Counted from the stretch's first letter, positions 1-7,171 are shown. The stretch is DNA of 16,977 bases from Acidimicrobiales bacterium (GCA_024641625.1 JAHECQ010000031.1:1-16977), one strand, 5' to 3'. Notes: generated by a model from the letters alone, not told the origin. Translations and numbers: made by a program.

Positions 1-1051
1 TGATGACATCGATCCACGGCGCCAGTTCGGCGGGAGCGAGTTCGTTGGAGTAGTTCCCATCATCCCCGGGCGAGGAGTCGGCGACGGTGGCGATCAGCTC
101 GAACGCCGGCAGCACCGGCTCGGCTCCGGCGATCTGGTACTGCTCGACGAAGGGCCAGAGGCGCTCCATCGTTGCCTCTGGGCCTTGCTCTCCCAGCAAT
201 CCCAACCGGAACGTCACCGGGCTCCCGTAGAAGGCGACGAATCGCCTGCCCGGGAAGAGCTGCACCCCGCCACCGGGTAGCTGTGGCCCGACGAAGGAGG
301 TGCGAGCCCTCCACGCCTCGGTCGGCGACATCGGCCCCAGGATGGCGAAGCTGCTCCCGGCGTCACTCAATGCACGGTCGATGGGAGCTCCCTCAACCAC
401 TTCGACCAGCGTTGCCCCGGCGATCGGCAGGTAGAACCCGGCCACTGCGATGAGAGATCGGTCGGTTGGCCGAGCCAACCAGACGCGCTCGGCTTTCGGC
501 GCTTCTGTCTGCTCGAGAGCACCCGTCTCGGTCGTCTCGGTCGTCTCGGTCGTCTCGAGCTCGTTGGCCTCGGTCTCCGTGGGCTCAGGCGCAGGGCGAA
601 CGATCTCTGCTCCCGCAGGGAGTACCAGCGGATCGCTGGGTTCTCCGACGAAGCTCACATCGACGGCGTCGAGGCGCTCGATCTCGGCCGCAACGCTCGG
701 GGCCGCTTCCGGACTCGTGACCAGCAACGGCACCTGACGTTCGGATGCCAACCCGATGGCGAAATCCAACATCGACGCTTCGGCGACCACCACTCCATCG
801 GAGCACGGGTAGATCAATTGGCTCAACGTCACGGACAAGGCCTCGGGCGTTTCCTGGGGCAGATCGACGGTGACCAACGGTTGGGGCGAACAGTCGATCT
901 CGGGAGGCACCTCGATCGAAGCGACGGGAACCGCACGGGGAGCACTGCAGGCCGCCCCAGCCCCCAAGGCACCCAGGATGACCACCAGGAGCCTCGGAGC
1001 GAGCCGGAACGAGAAGGAGGAGGAAAACAAGAGAATCAGTGTGACAACCAT
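1..1051 (-). CDS. Secreted or lipid-anchored surface protein with a cell-wall-binding-repeat-2-like domain (3' end outside window)
   Basis: An open frame runs without a stop from the ATG at 1051 to the window edge, giving 350 visible residues; the C-terminus is missing. The N-terminus has basic residues (Arg16, Arg20), a hydrophobic stretch at about 21-34 and Cys35, like a lipoprotein signal, although Gly rather than Leu stands at -3 of the lipobox. A TTG at 1030 would give a neater signal peptide, and neither start has a clear Shine-Dalgarno. Residues of about 50-150 alternate beta and alpha with phrases such as VVVAEASMLDFAIGLA and VPLLVTSP, which resemble the cell-wall-binding repeat 2 fold. 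A Glu/Thr linker follows, then a region ending in FVAFYGSP, LGLLGEQG and AFELIATVA. From memory, that region resembles conserved actinobacterial proteins with a barrel-like C-terminal domain. Function is unknown. It is divergent from fdhD across 145 bp, where I see no convincing promoter. Confidence 0.7.
   Translation of the reverse strand, partial: MVVTLILLFSSSFSFRLAPRLLVVILGALGAGAACSAPRAVPVASIEVPPEIDCSPQPLVTVDLPQETPEALSVTLSQLIYPCSDGVVVAEASMLDFAIGLASERQVPLLVTSPEAAPSVAAEIERLDAVDVSFVGEPSDPLVLPAGAEIVRPAPEPTETEANELETTETTETTETGALEQTEAPKAERVWLARPTDRSLIAVAGFYLPIAGATLVEVVEGAPIDRALSDAGSSFAILGPMSPTEAWRARTSFVGPQLPGGGVQLFPGRRFVAFYGSPVTFRLGLLGEQGPEATMERLWPFVEQYQIAGAEPVLPAFELIATVADSSPGDDGNYSNELAPAELAPWIDVI
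525..557 (-). repeat. In-frame 9-bp tandem repeat coding Glu-Thr-Thr
   Basis: The plus strand shows the 9-bp unit gtctcggtc at 525-533, 534-542 and 543-551, plus a partial copy at 552-557. On the coding (minus) strand it reads GAG ACG ACC, giving consecutive Glu-Thr-Thr units. It lies in the linker between the two halves of the surface protein. Units are identical and a multiple of three, so copy-number change would lengthen or shorten the linker without a frameshift. Confidence 0.85.
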
Positions 1052-1196
1052 CGAGAACCCGGCTCGGGCGGTTCGATACCGGACCGCTCGGCTACCGTGG
1101 CACCTGGATGGTACGGCAAGCAAACACTCCGAACGCACCCCAGCTCGACCGATCTGGGGAGTTGATCCTCCTCGATCTGGTCCCAGGCCTGGTCCG

Positions 1197-2000
1197 ATGA
1201 CCACCAGGAACAGTCGTGCTGCGTCGTTCCTGGTCCGACGCATCAGAGCCGACGGCACCGACGCCGGTCGGCAACCTGATGAACTCCTGGTCGAGGAACC
1301 GCTCCTCATCCGGGTCAATGACACCGACCTGGGCTCCACCATGCGAACACCGGGAAACGACTTCGAGTTGGCTGTTGGATTCTGCCACGCCGAAGGAGTC
1401 CTCACCGACAACGAGATCGCCAACGTCCGCTACTGTGGCACCGGCTCGGCGCTCGACACCGACTTCAACACGGTCAGCATCACGACGAGGCGCCCAACGC
1501 CTCAATTGTCGCCTCGCCTCGGGACGATCACATCGTCGTGCGGACTCTGCGGTCACGACTCGATCGCTTTGCTCGCTGCACGGTTGCAGCCCCTTGGCCC
1601 CTACGAGCCGTGGTCGCCGGCCTCGCTTCTCGGTGCCTCCGGCCAAGTTGCCTCTCATCAGACGCTGTTCCTCCGTACCGGCACGCCCCACGTGGCCGCC
1701 GCGCTCGACCGCGACGGAACGGTCGTGGTCGCTCGCGAAGACATCGGGCGCCACAATGCACTCGACAAGGTCATCGGCCGGCTCGTGCTCGATGGACGCC
1801 TCCCCGATCCTGACCTGATGCTCTTCGTCAGCAGTCGAGCCTCCTTCGAGCTGGTGCAGAAGGCATGGGCGGCCGGCATCACCGCGATCGTGGCCGTCTC
1901 AGGACCCTCCTCCCTGGCTGTTTCCACCGCTCGGACGGCGGGGATGACCCTGGTTGGCTTCGCACGCCAGGGCGAAGCCAACCAGTACAGTCCTGCCTGA
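1197..2000 (+). CDS. fdhD: Formate dehydrogenase accessory sulfurtransferase FdhD
   Basis: In E. coli, FdhD passes sulfur from the cysteine desulfurase IscS to the molybdenum cofactor of formate dehydrogenase, which is required for its activity; it acts in the cytoplasm. The 267-residue protein has the family signature: the paired cysteines of the CGLCG motif (Cys115 and Cys118), the segment VAREDIGRHNALDKVIG at 178-194, and a C-terminal SSRASFELVQKA / VSGPSSLAV stretch at 212-242. The ATG at 1197 was chosen because it gives a normal family length. The frame continues open upstream to 870, but that stretch is antisense to the surface protein. No Shine-Dalgarno is evident before 1197. No formate dehydrogenase subunit or molybdopterin gene lies in the window, so the client enzyme must be encoded elsewhere. 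It is monocistronic and converges on the glycerate kinase unit. Confidence 0.95.
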   Translation: MTTRNSRAASFLVRRIRADGTDAGRQPDELLVEEPLLIRVNDTDLGSTMRTPGNDFELAVGFCHAEGVLTDNEIANVRYCGTGSALDTDFNTVSITTRRPTPQLSPRLGTITSSCGLCGHDSIALLAARLQPLGPYEPWSPASLLGASGQVASHQTLFLRTGTPHVAAALDRDGTVVVAREDIGRHNALDKVIGRLVLDGRLPDPDLMLFVSSRASFELVQKAWAAGITAIVAVSGPSSLAVSTARTAGMTLVGFARQGEANQYSPA

Positions 2001-2048
2001 GCACCGTCCCGCCCGAGCAGACCCGGCCAACATCCTGAGCAAAAACAC

Positions 2049-2079
2049 CATTGACCGGCGAACAAGTCGCCGGTCAATG
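2049..2079 (-). terminator. Rho-independent terminator for the glycerate kinase unit
   Basis: A perfect 13-bp inverted repeat (CATTGACCGGCGA and its complement) encloses a 5-nt loop at 2062-2066. Read on the minus strand the hairpin is followed by GGTGTTTTTG (the A-run 2041-2045 on the plus strand), so it has an intrinsic-terminator layout for minus-strand transcription. On the plus strand no U-tract follows, so its effect on fdhD transcripts, which end 49 nt upstream, would be weaker. It lies about 200 nt beyond the glycerate kinase stop. Confidence 0.75.
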
Positions 2080-2275
2080 TGTCGGTTCCCGCCAGAACAG
2101 ATCTCGAGGTCGCACCCAGCATCATGCTGCTACGACGCAACAGATCCTCGATCGGACGTTGAGGGGTCTGGATGAGACGAATGGTCCGAATGGCCCGGAA
2201 GGTCGAGTCGAGCGACCTGTTCGCGGAGCCCCAGCGGATCTGCCGGCCCTGCCTCCCCGGCGAGGGCCATCTCGC
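2080..2275. other. Non-coding stretch between glycerate kinase and its terminator
   Basis: This 196-bp stretch would be the 3' untranslated part of the glycerate kinase transcript if the hairpin at 2049-2079 is its terminator. A 46-codon minus-strand frame starts with ATG at 2270, 5 nt after the glycerate kinase stop, and ends at 2130. It has no recognisable domain, is rich in Asp, Ser and His at its end, and has only a weak GAGCGAG before it, so I do not call it a gene. No RNA family is recognisable. Confidence 0.4.
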
Positions 2276-3277
2276 TCAAGCGCGAAGGCCCTCGGTCTTG
2301 GCCACCGCCAGCTGGGCAGCGAGACCCACCGGGTCGGCAAAGGACGCCTCTGCACCGAACTCCTCGATCAACGACATGACCTGAATGCCGGGAGGCACCT
2401 CGAGACCGGCGTCGATATCCCCGACGATCACCAGCACGGGCACCCTTCGCTCCGTGGCCCATGCGGCGACGCCACCGACCACCTTTCCGTTGAACGACTC
2501 AGCGTCGAGAAGTCCCTCACCGGTCACGACGAGATCGGCCCCCTCCAGCCGTTCATCGAGACCGACGATCTCCGCAAGCACGTCGAAACCCGACTCGATA
2601 CGCCCGCCGACCGCCACGAGACCACCAGCCAGGCCGCCGGCGGCACCTGCGCCAGGGATGGACGACACGTCTCGTCCATAGCGATCGGCATAGACCTGGA
2701 CCAAGCGCTCCAAACGGCGGGTCAACAGCTCGATCTGGGCGGGAGAGGCCCCCTTCTGCGCTCCGAAGACCCTCGCCGCATCGGTGAACAGCGTTCGAAC
2801 GTCACAGGCAACGATCAACTCGACTTCCTTGAGCCGAGCTGCCGGCGGCATGGCCGACAAGGCACCCCAGCCGCCATCGGTGGTAGCCGACCCTCCCAGC
2901 AGGACATACACGCGCCGCGCCCCGAGTTCGATCGCGTGAGCAATGAGTTGACCGGTGCCCGTGGTGTCGGCAGCCACCGGATCGTTCCCGGCTGCACCGC
3001 CGATCAGTGCCAGACCGGAAGCGGCCGACATCTCGATGAACGCCTCCCGACCGACCAGCCGGAACCCAGCCTCGACCGGCTGCCCGAGGGGATCGGCGAC
3101 AGTGAGGAACTTGTTCGCCCCACCGAGCACGTCCAGTGATCCCTCGCCTCCGTCTGCCAGCGGGATCCCCACCGCAACCGTGCCGACCTCCCGCAGTGCT
3201 TCACTGACACCATCGACCAGCTCAGCCGCCGTTGCCGAGCCTCGAAACTTGTCGAAGGCAACGACGACGTGACCCAC
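2276..3277 (-). CDS. glxK: Glycerate kinase (GlxK/GarK family)
   Basis: The enzyme phosphorylates D-glycerate with ATP, most often giving 2-phosphoglycerate in this family, and feeds glyoxylate, serine or photorespiratory-type carbon into lower glycolysis. Family motifs in order are AFDKFRGSATAAE (7-19), ADGGEGS (41-47), GGSATTDGG (128-136), VFGAQKGAS (170-178), a glycine-rich PGAGAAGGLAGG (208-219) and TGEGLLD (252-258). I place the start at the GTG at 3277, one base after the upstream stop, because AAGG at 3284-3287 is a correctly spaced ribosome site and MGHVVVAFDKF matches the usual family N-terminus. A GTG at 3295 would add six residues and overlap the upstream gene. At 333 residues it is about 40 shorter than usual, mainly because the segment after GGSATTDGG (about 137-150) is reduced. 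It is the second gene of a unit with the LytR_C protein. Confidence 0.93.
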   Translation of the reverse strand: MGHVVVAFDKFRGSATAAELVDGVSEALREVGTVAVGIPLADGGEGSLDVLGGANKFLTVADPLGQPVEAGFRLVGREAFIEMSAASGLALIGGAAGNDPVAADTTGTGQLIAHAIELGARRVYVLLGGSATTDGGWGALSAMPPAARLKEVELIVACDVRTLFTDAARVFGAQKGASPAQIELLTRRLERLVQVYADRYGRDVSSIPGAGAAGGLAGGLVAVGGRIESGFDVLAEIVGLDERLEGADLVVTGEGLLDAESFNGKVVGGVAAWATERRVPVLVIVGDIDAGLEVPPGIQVMSLIEEFGAEASFADPVGLAAQLAVAKTEGLRA

Positions 3278-3278
3278 C

Positions 3279-3887
3279 TCAGACCTTGATGACACCGTCG
3301 TTGCCGATGCGCACGATCACATTCGCGCCCTGAGTGTCGGCAACGGGCGAGGTTGCAGGATCGAATGGCTGCACCACCGCTGCAGGATCGACACCGAACG
3401 CCGTGGCCACAGCGATGGCTTCCGATTCGTAGCCTGGCTGGAACAACACGACCGACGGGCCGTTGACGTCGGCATTCTTGGGATCCTTGGTGATGTAGTT
3501 CTGCGACTTGAGGACATCGGTGCCACGCCCCGCCACACCTTGCGCGCCATCGGCCCCGTTCAGCACCAGCACCGCCACCTGGCTCGGGTCACGAGGGGCA
3601 GGGAGCGGGACGGCACCGGCCACAGTGGTGTCCGCGCCGGCCGCTGGGGAGTCGTCGGTCGTCGGCGTCGTAGCATCGACCGTGGTGTCGTCGGTCGCAT
3701 CGGTGGCGTCCTGGTCTCCCGACACCGCAGCGGCCGTTCCGTCGCTCGAACCATTGCCATCGAGTCCACGATTCATCAGCAGAATGCCGACGATGACAGC
3801 AGCGACGATGACCATGATGCCACGAGCGGCATTTGCGCCGGCCGACCGGCCGAAGCCGCCACCTGCATCGTGTGCTCCAGTCGTCAT
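3279..3887 (-). CDS. Membrane-anchored protein with LytR C-terminal-type (LytR_C) domain
   Basis: This 202-residue protein has a short glycine-rich cytoplasmic N-terminus, one membrane helix at about 23-39, a low-complexity Asp/Thr/Ala/Pro linker at about 48-95 and a C-terminal globular domain at about 103-197. The domain begins VAVLVLNGADGAQGVAGRGTD, the pattern of the domain found at the C-terminus of LytR-CpsA-Psr proteins and in stand-alone actinobacterial envelope proteins. No LCP phosphotransferase domain is present, so it is probably not a wall-polymer ligase itself; the domain's role is not established. The ATG at 3887 is preceded by GGGAG, a good ribosome site. It heads the unit with glycerate kinase, whose stop/start spacing suggests translational coupling but no functional link. 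The 180 bp between this gene and the tRNA hold no clear promoter. Confidence 0.8.
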   Translation of the reverse strand: MTTGAHDAGGGFGRSAGANAARGIMVIVAAVIVGILLMNRGLDGNGSSDGTAAAVSGDQDATDATDDTTVDATTPTTDDSPAAGADTTVAGAVPLPAPRDPSQVAVLVLNGADGAQGVAGRGTDVLKSQNYITKDPKNADVNGPSVVLFQPGYESEAIAVATAFGVDPAAVVQPFDPATSPVADTQGANVIVRIGNDGVIKV

Positions 3888-4067
3888 CGCTGATCTCCCA
3901 TCTGGACCTCACCGACACCGCTTGGCGTCGCCACGCAGTGGTCGCCTCGGGACTTCGGAAAGACGTCTCGTCAAATCGGGTGCGGTACCCAAGACTCCGT
4001 TCTAGCATCGAGAACCGTAGCGGTGGAAGCAAGGTGAACCTCTGGGGCCACCCTGGTACCCGCAAAG

Positions 4068-4140
4068 GCCCGAGTAGCTCAGTTGGCAGAGCAGCTGTCT
4101 TGTAAACAGCAGGTCAGGAGTTCGATTCTCCTCTCGGGCT
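4068..4140 (+). tRNA. tRNA-Thr (anticodon TGT)
   Basis: A complete cloverleaf can be folded. The acceptor stem GCCCGAG (4068-4074) pairs with CTCGGGC (4133-4139). The D stem is GCTC/GAGC. The anticodon stem GCTGT/ACAGC encloses the loop CTTGTAA with anticodon TGT at 4101-4103. The T stem AGGAG/CTCCT encloses TTCGATT. The discriminator base is T at 4140 and CCA is not encoded. It reads ACA (and wobble) threonine codons. No integrase gene or duplicated 3' end that would mark an attachment site is visible in the window. Confidence 0.97.
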
Positions 4141-4178
4141 CATCGAGGTCGGCACGATCCGATCGACCGATCGCCCCA

Positions 4179-4841
4179 TTACCGCAACGCGAGCCAGCGC
4201 TGCTCCCCCGAAGGTCCTTCGAGCACCAACCGAAGCCCCTCCAACTCCCCGGCATCGATGTTCCAGCACAGCTCACCCTCGAGCACCGTGGACCGGTAGA
4301 CGGATGCCTGCGTCTCGAGCGGCTGGGAAAGGACCCCGCAGAAGGCGCTCCAGGTCGTGAGCCGACGACCGTCCTCGGTCTCGGCCACCAGGCGCAGATC
4401 AGCGAGCGCTGCGGGCTCGGGACCATCGACATACGTCAGTCGTGCCTTGGCCAAGGCGAAGACCCGCCCTCGTGATGGAACCGTGTTCCCGGAGTCGCTC
4501 GAGACCAGCCGAGCGGTCGCATCCGAGATCGGATCGGTGACCACCACCTCGTAGGACCTTTGTCGGCCATCGGCACCGACGACCTCGAACACCAACGAAT
4601 CACCGAATGCCAACGGCGCCGAACGCGAGCTACCCCTTGTTGTCGGCCCGAGCAGAGCACCTGCCCGGTCCAGACCAGCGCGGTCCAACGGGCGCAGGGC
4701 AAGGCCCGAACCGACCAGCAGCACGCCCAGCGCCACGAGACCTGCGGCTGCCACCACGGCCACCGTCAATCCTGACCGTTCAGCGGACACCGGCCGCACG
4801 ACCATGCCGCTCGCCGAGGATTCCGACCGACGGCGACTCAC
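4179..4841 (-). CDS. Hypothetical single-pass membrane protein, possibly DUF4352/telokin-like outer domain
   Basis: I do not recognise this 220-residue protein with certainty. It has an Arg/Ser-rich N-terminus, one membrane helix at about 25-47 and an extracytoplasmic beta-rich domain at about 75-220. The order of GDSLVFEVVGADG, RGRVFALAKARLTYVDG, a paired Cys168/Cys192 and a closing GLRLVLEG resembles the immunoglobulin-like DUF4352 layout, in which a conserved export-side domain ends with a strand near the C-terminus. That is an inference from pattern only. The two cysteines could form a disulfide outside the membrane. It starts with GTG at 4841, overlapping the rlmB stop by 4 nt (GTGA), so it is almost certainly translated from the isp operon. 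It converges with the tRNA-Thr gene, and no terminator with a T-run is seen between them. Confidence 0.7.
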   Translation of the reverse strand: MSRRRSESSASGMVVRPVSAERSGLTVAVVAAAGLVALGVLLVGSGLALRPLDRAGLDRAGALLGPTTRGSSRSAPLAFGDSLVFEVVGADGRQRSYEVVVTDPISDATARLVSSDSGNTVPSRGRVFALAKARLTYVDGPEPAALADLRLVAETEDGRRLTTWSAFCGVLSQPLETQASVYRSTVLEGELCWNIDAGELEGLRLVLEGPSGEQRWLALR

Positions 4842-5932
4842 GCCGACGGCGTGCCCCCATCGACGACCTGACGTCGACGGAGGACCTCGAAGCAGGCGAC
4901 TGCGCCCGCCATCGCGACGTTGAGGCTGTTGAGTCGTCCCGCCATCGGGATGGAGGCAAGTGTGCTCACCCGCTCACGAACCAGCCGGGACAGCCCGGCG
5001 CCTTCAGCACCCAGAACGAGGGCGACCGGAGTATCCACGCCGATCGAGAGGTCGAAGATCGAACCCGAGGCGCCGGCTTCGAGGCCGATGGTGACAAGTC
5101 CGAGCTCGTTGAGTCGGCTCAGCGCTGCGGGAATACCGCCGACGAGCGCCATGTCCAGATGCTCGACCGCACCGGCGGCAGTCTTGGTGACCGTGGGCGT
5201 GATCTGCACTGCCCGATGCCGGGGCAGTACCACCCCGGTGATGCCTGCGCACTCCGCCGTGCGCAGGATGGCTCCCAGGTTGCCGGGGTCGGTGATGCCA
5301 TCGAGCACCAACAAGAACGCCCCCGCCGCGTTCGCCAGTTCGTCGAGGGCGCGCTCGGGGAGTTCGCCGGCGCGCGCCAACACGCCCTGGTGGGATTCGG
5401 TCAACGCCTCCAGGGCGAAATGTCGGCGGGAGACGTGACGAACCGGGACACTGTTCTCGAACGCCAGTTCCACGATGTCCTCGAGAATGTCTGCCTGATC
5501 GAGATCATCGATGAGGTAGACCTCACGGACCCGGCGGCGACCGGCGAGGAGCAGCTCACGGACGGCCTGACGGCCCTCCACCTGATCGCCACCCAGACCT
5601 TTCGCACTGGCCCGGCGAGGGGTTGCGCCTCGTCCTGCATCGGATCGTCGACCGCTGCGCGAGGGGGGGCCACCCGCCCCAGGTTTGCGGCGCGTGCCCT
5701 TGGTTGATGAGTCTGTCCGCCCGGCGCCACCAGAAGCAGGGGCCTTGCGAGATCCTGCAGCGCGGCCGGATGACGCGCCGCGGGGGCTCCCTCCGTCGGG
5801 GACCCCACCTCGGGTCGGCTTGGCTCCGGCGGACCTGCCTGCAGGGGGTTTCGCCGAGCGTTGACCGGGTCGCCCCGCTCCGCCTTTGGACCCACCGGTG
5901 CGAGGTGCGCCTGTCCGTTTGTTCGTCGTCAT
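4838..5932 (-). CDS. rlmB: 23S rRNA 2'-O-ribose methyltransferase, TrmH/SpoU family (RlmB-like)
   Basis: SpoU-family enzymes use S-adenosylmethionine, bound in a trefoil knot; RlmB methylates G2251 in the peptidyl-transferase P loop of 23S rRNA (E. coli numbering). Residues 118-190 match the substrate-binding domain (EGRQAVRELL). Residues 206-354 carry the three SpoU motifs: LVLDGITDPGNLGAILRTAE (208-227), LVLGAEGAGLS (306-315) and the knot segment IPMAGRLNSLNVAMAGAV (328-345). Residues 1-115 are a Gly/Arg/Lys/Pro-rich tail, probably disordered and RNA-binding, giving 364 residues against roughly 245 for E. coli RlmB. The ATG at 5932 was chosen because GGGAGG at 5937-5942 precedes it and it overlaps the ispF stop by exactly 4 nt (ATGA). 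A longer open frame up to 6148 lies inside ispF. Other TrmH rRNA or tRNA targets cannot be excluded. Confidence 0.93.
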   Translation of the reverse strand: MTTNKRTGAPRTGGSKGGAGRPGQRSAKPPAGRSAGAKPTRGGVPDGGSPRGASSGRAAGSRKAPASGGAGRTDSSTKGTRRKPGAGGPPSRSGRRSDAGRGATPRRASAKGLGGDQVEGRQAVRELLLAGRRRVREVYLIDDLDQADILEDIVELAFENSVPVRHVSRRHFALEALTESHQGVLARAGELPERALDELANAAGAFLLVLDGITDPGNLGAILRTAECAGITGVVLPRHRAVQITPTVTKTAAGAVEHLDMALVGGIPAALSRLNELGLVTIGLEAGASGSIFDLSIGVDTPVALVLGAEGAGLSRLVRERVSTLASIPMAGRLNSLNVAMAGAVACFEVLRRRQVVDGGTPSA

Positions 5933-6441
5933 GAAGCCTCCCGGCTCGATCGAGGTGGTCGCCACAAGAGCGCCACCGCATGGCCCTGAACACCACCTTG
6001 GAGACCGCTGACACCCTCGGTGCGCTTTCCCTTGACGGTCACCGGCGCGCCGACCGCAGCCGCCAGATTGACCTCCATCTCGGATCGCACGCCGGCCAGC
6101 CGTGGACGATCGAGAATCAAGGTGCAGTCGACGTTGGCGATGGTCCATCCTGCCTCGAGGACACGCTCTGCCGCGAGACGCAGCAGGGCGACGCTGTCGG
6201 CGCCGGCGTGCTGCGGATCGGTATCAGGGAAGTTCGTCCCGATGTCGCCCAGGCCGGCGGCGCCGAAGAGTGCATCTGTGCAGGCATGCGCAGCAACATC
6301 GCTGTCGCTGTGCCCATCGAGACCCTGCTCACCCGGGAACACGACGCCACCCAGAACGAGGACCCGATCGGGCTCTTCGCTCCACGGGTGGACATCGAAG
6401 CCTTGGCCGATCCTGAGTTCGGGCCATTGGTCGAGGTTCAC
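5929..6441 (-). CDS. ispF: 2-C-methyl-D-erythritol 2,4-cyclodiphosphate synthase
   Basis: IspF cyclises CDP-methylerythritol 2-phosphate to MEcPP with loss of CMP, the fifth step of the MEP isoprenoid pathway, as a cytoplasmic trimer. Zinc ligands Asp16 and His18 sit in IGQGFDVH and the third ligand is His52 in GHSDSDVAAH. GDIGTNFPDTDP (65-76) and the VDCTLILDRPRL strand (104-115) are typical. The C-terminal segment departs from the family: the usual Thr-Thr-Thr-Glu magnesium/phosphate loop reads GKRTE (138-142), and the following GFTGRGEG-like stretch is SGLQGGVQG, with Glu142 kept. Length is 170 against about 157-160. The start is GTG at 6441, overlapping the ispD stop by 4 nt (GTGA), so translational coupling is likely. 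Confidence 0.96.
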   Translation of the reverse strand: MNLDQWPELRIGQGFDVHPWSEEPDRVLVLGGVVFPGEQGLDGHSDSDVAAHACTDALFGAAGLGDIGTNFPDTDPQHAGADSVALLRLAAERVLEAGWTIANVDCTLILDRPRLAGVRSEMEVNLAAAVGAPVTVKGKRTEGVSGLQGGVQGHAVALLWRPPRSSREAS

Positions 6442-7163
6442 GCAACCACCTCACCGAGGAGGAGTTCGGCCATGGCCAGATCTTGCGACACGGTGATCTT
6501 GAAGTTCCGGGGGTCGCCCTCGACGTGCGTCACTGCACCGCCGTCGCGATCGATCAAGGATGCATCGTCTGAGGCGTCGTCTCCCCGAGCATGAGCAGAT
6601 CGAAGCGCCGCAACCCGGAACCCCTGTGGCGTCTGCACCGCGACGAACTCGCTGCGATCAACCGAGCCTCCTGCTGCCCGACGCAGGGTATCGGTGACCC
6701 CGATCACCGGTACGACCGCATCGGTGTCGGCCAGAGCGCACACGACCCGGCGCACCAGGTCGGCGGAGGCCAAGGGCCGGGCGGCGTCGTGGACCAGGAC
6801 CCATGAGGCCGAAGACGGGAGCCTCGAGAGTCCGGCGCGGACCGAATCCGATCGGGACGAACCACCGGCAATCACGATGTCGGCATCCAACGGCTGCTGG
6901 GCAAGAGGTGAGCCCACTGGGATCGATCCATCCGGAGCCAGCAGATCTGCAGGTACGACCGCCACCAGCCCTGCCACGAAGGGTCGGAGCGCATCGAGTG
7001 ACCAGTCAAGGACACGCTTGCCGCGGAGTTCCGCCAATTGCTTACGATCACCGAATCTGGCGCCCGACCCCCCGGCAACCACGATGCCCCACGTCCGACG
7101 TTGCACACCTGCGCCATCGAACGAGCCCTCCAGTGGACGATCACCGAGGTCCCGCTGGTTCAT
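6438..7163 (-). CDS. ispD: 2-C-methyl-D-erythritol 4-phosphate cytidylyltransferase
   Basis: IspD joins CTP and methylerythritol 4-phosphate to give CDP-methylerythritol, the third MEP step; its product is the substrate of IspE, and IspF acts after that. Counting from the ATG at 7163, the nucleotide-binding start VVAGGSGARFGDRKQL is at about 28-43. It is followed by DSVRAGL, the VLVHDAARPL core with the catalytic-site Asp/Arg, VTDTLRRA, VAVQTPQGF, a DDAS acidic site and the closing GDPRNFKIT. Met at 7163 gives 241 residues, normal for the family. The open frame extends to 7217, and a GTG at 7106 is also possible and closer to the first strand. It heads the ispD-ispF-rlmB-membrane protein operon. 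A TANNNT box 8 nt before the ATG suggests a very short or absent leader. ispE is not in the window. Confidence 0.95.
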   Translation of the reverse strand: MNQRDLGDRPLEGSFDGAGVQRRTWGIVVAGGSGARFGDRKQLAELRGKRVLDWSLDALRPFVAGLVAVVPADLLAPDGSIPVGSPLAQQPLDADIVIAGGSSRSDSVRAGLSRLPSSASWVLVHDAARPLASADLVRRVVCALADTDAVVPVIGVTDTLRRAAGGSVDRSEFVAVQTPQGFRVAALRSAHARGDDASDDASLIDRDGGAVTHVEGDPRNFKITVSQDLAMAELLLGEVVA

Positions 7164-7171
7164 GAGTACCG

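Noticed and set aside
870..1196. A 109-residue N-terminal extension of fdhD
   Set aside because: It is antisense to the surface protein gene; FdhD family length is met from the ATG at 1197.
2051..3139. A 362-codon plus-strand frame opposite glycerate kinase
   Set aside because: Antisense shadow with no domain, and it runs through the terminator hairpin; all glycerate kinase motifs are on the minus strand.
4068..4140. tRNA-Thr as an integration site for a mobile element
   Set aside because: No integrase and no repeated tRNA 3' end in the window; flanking genes are housekeeping.
4150..4175. Self-complementary GATCG-rich sequence between tRNA-Thr and the hypothetical gene, as a terminator
   Set aside because: The stem is only about 5 bp and no T-run follows on either strand.
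4607..5707. A 366-codon plus-strand frame opposite rlmB
   Set aside because: Antisense to rlmB, whose SpoU motifs and operon overlaps are convincing; composition is shadow-like.
5933..6148. A 72-residue N-terminal extension of rlmB
   Set aside because: It lies inside ispF in another frame; the ATG at 5932 has a good ribosome site and a 4-nt overlap with the ispF stop.
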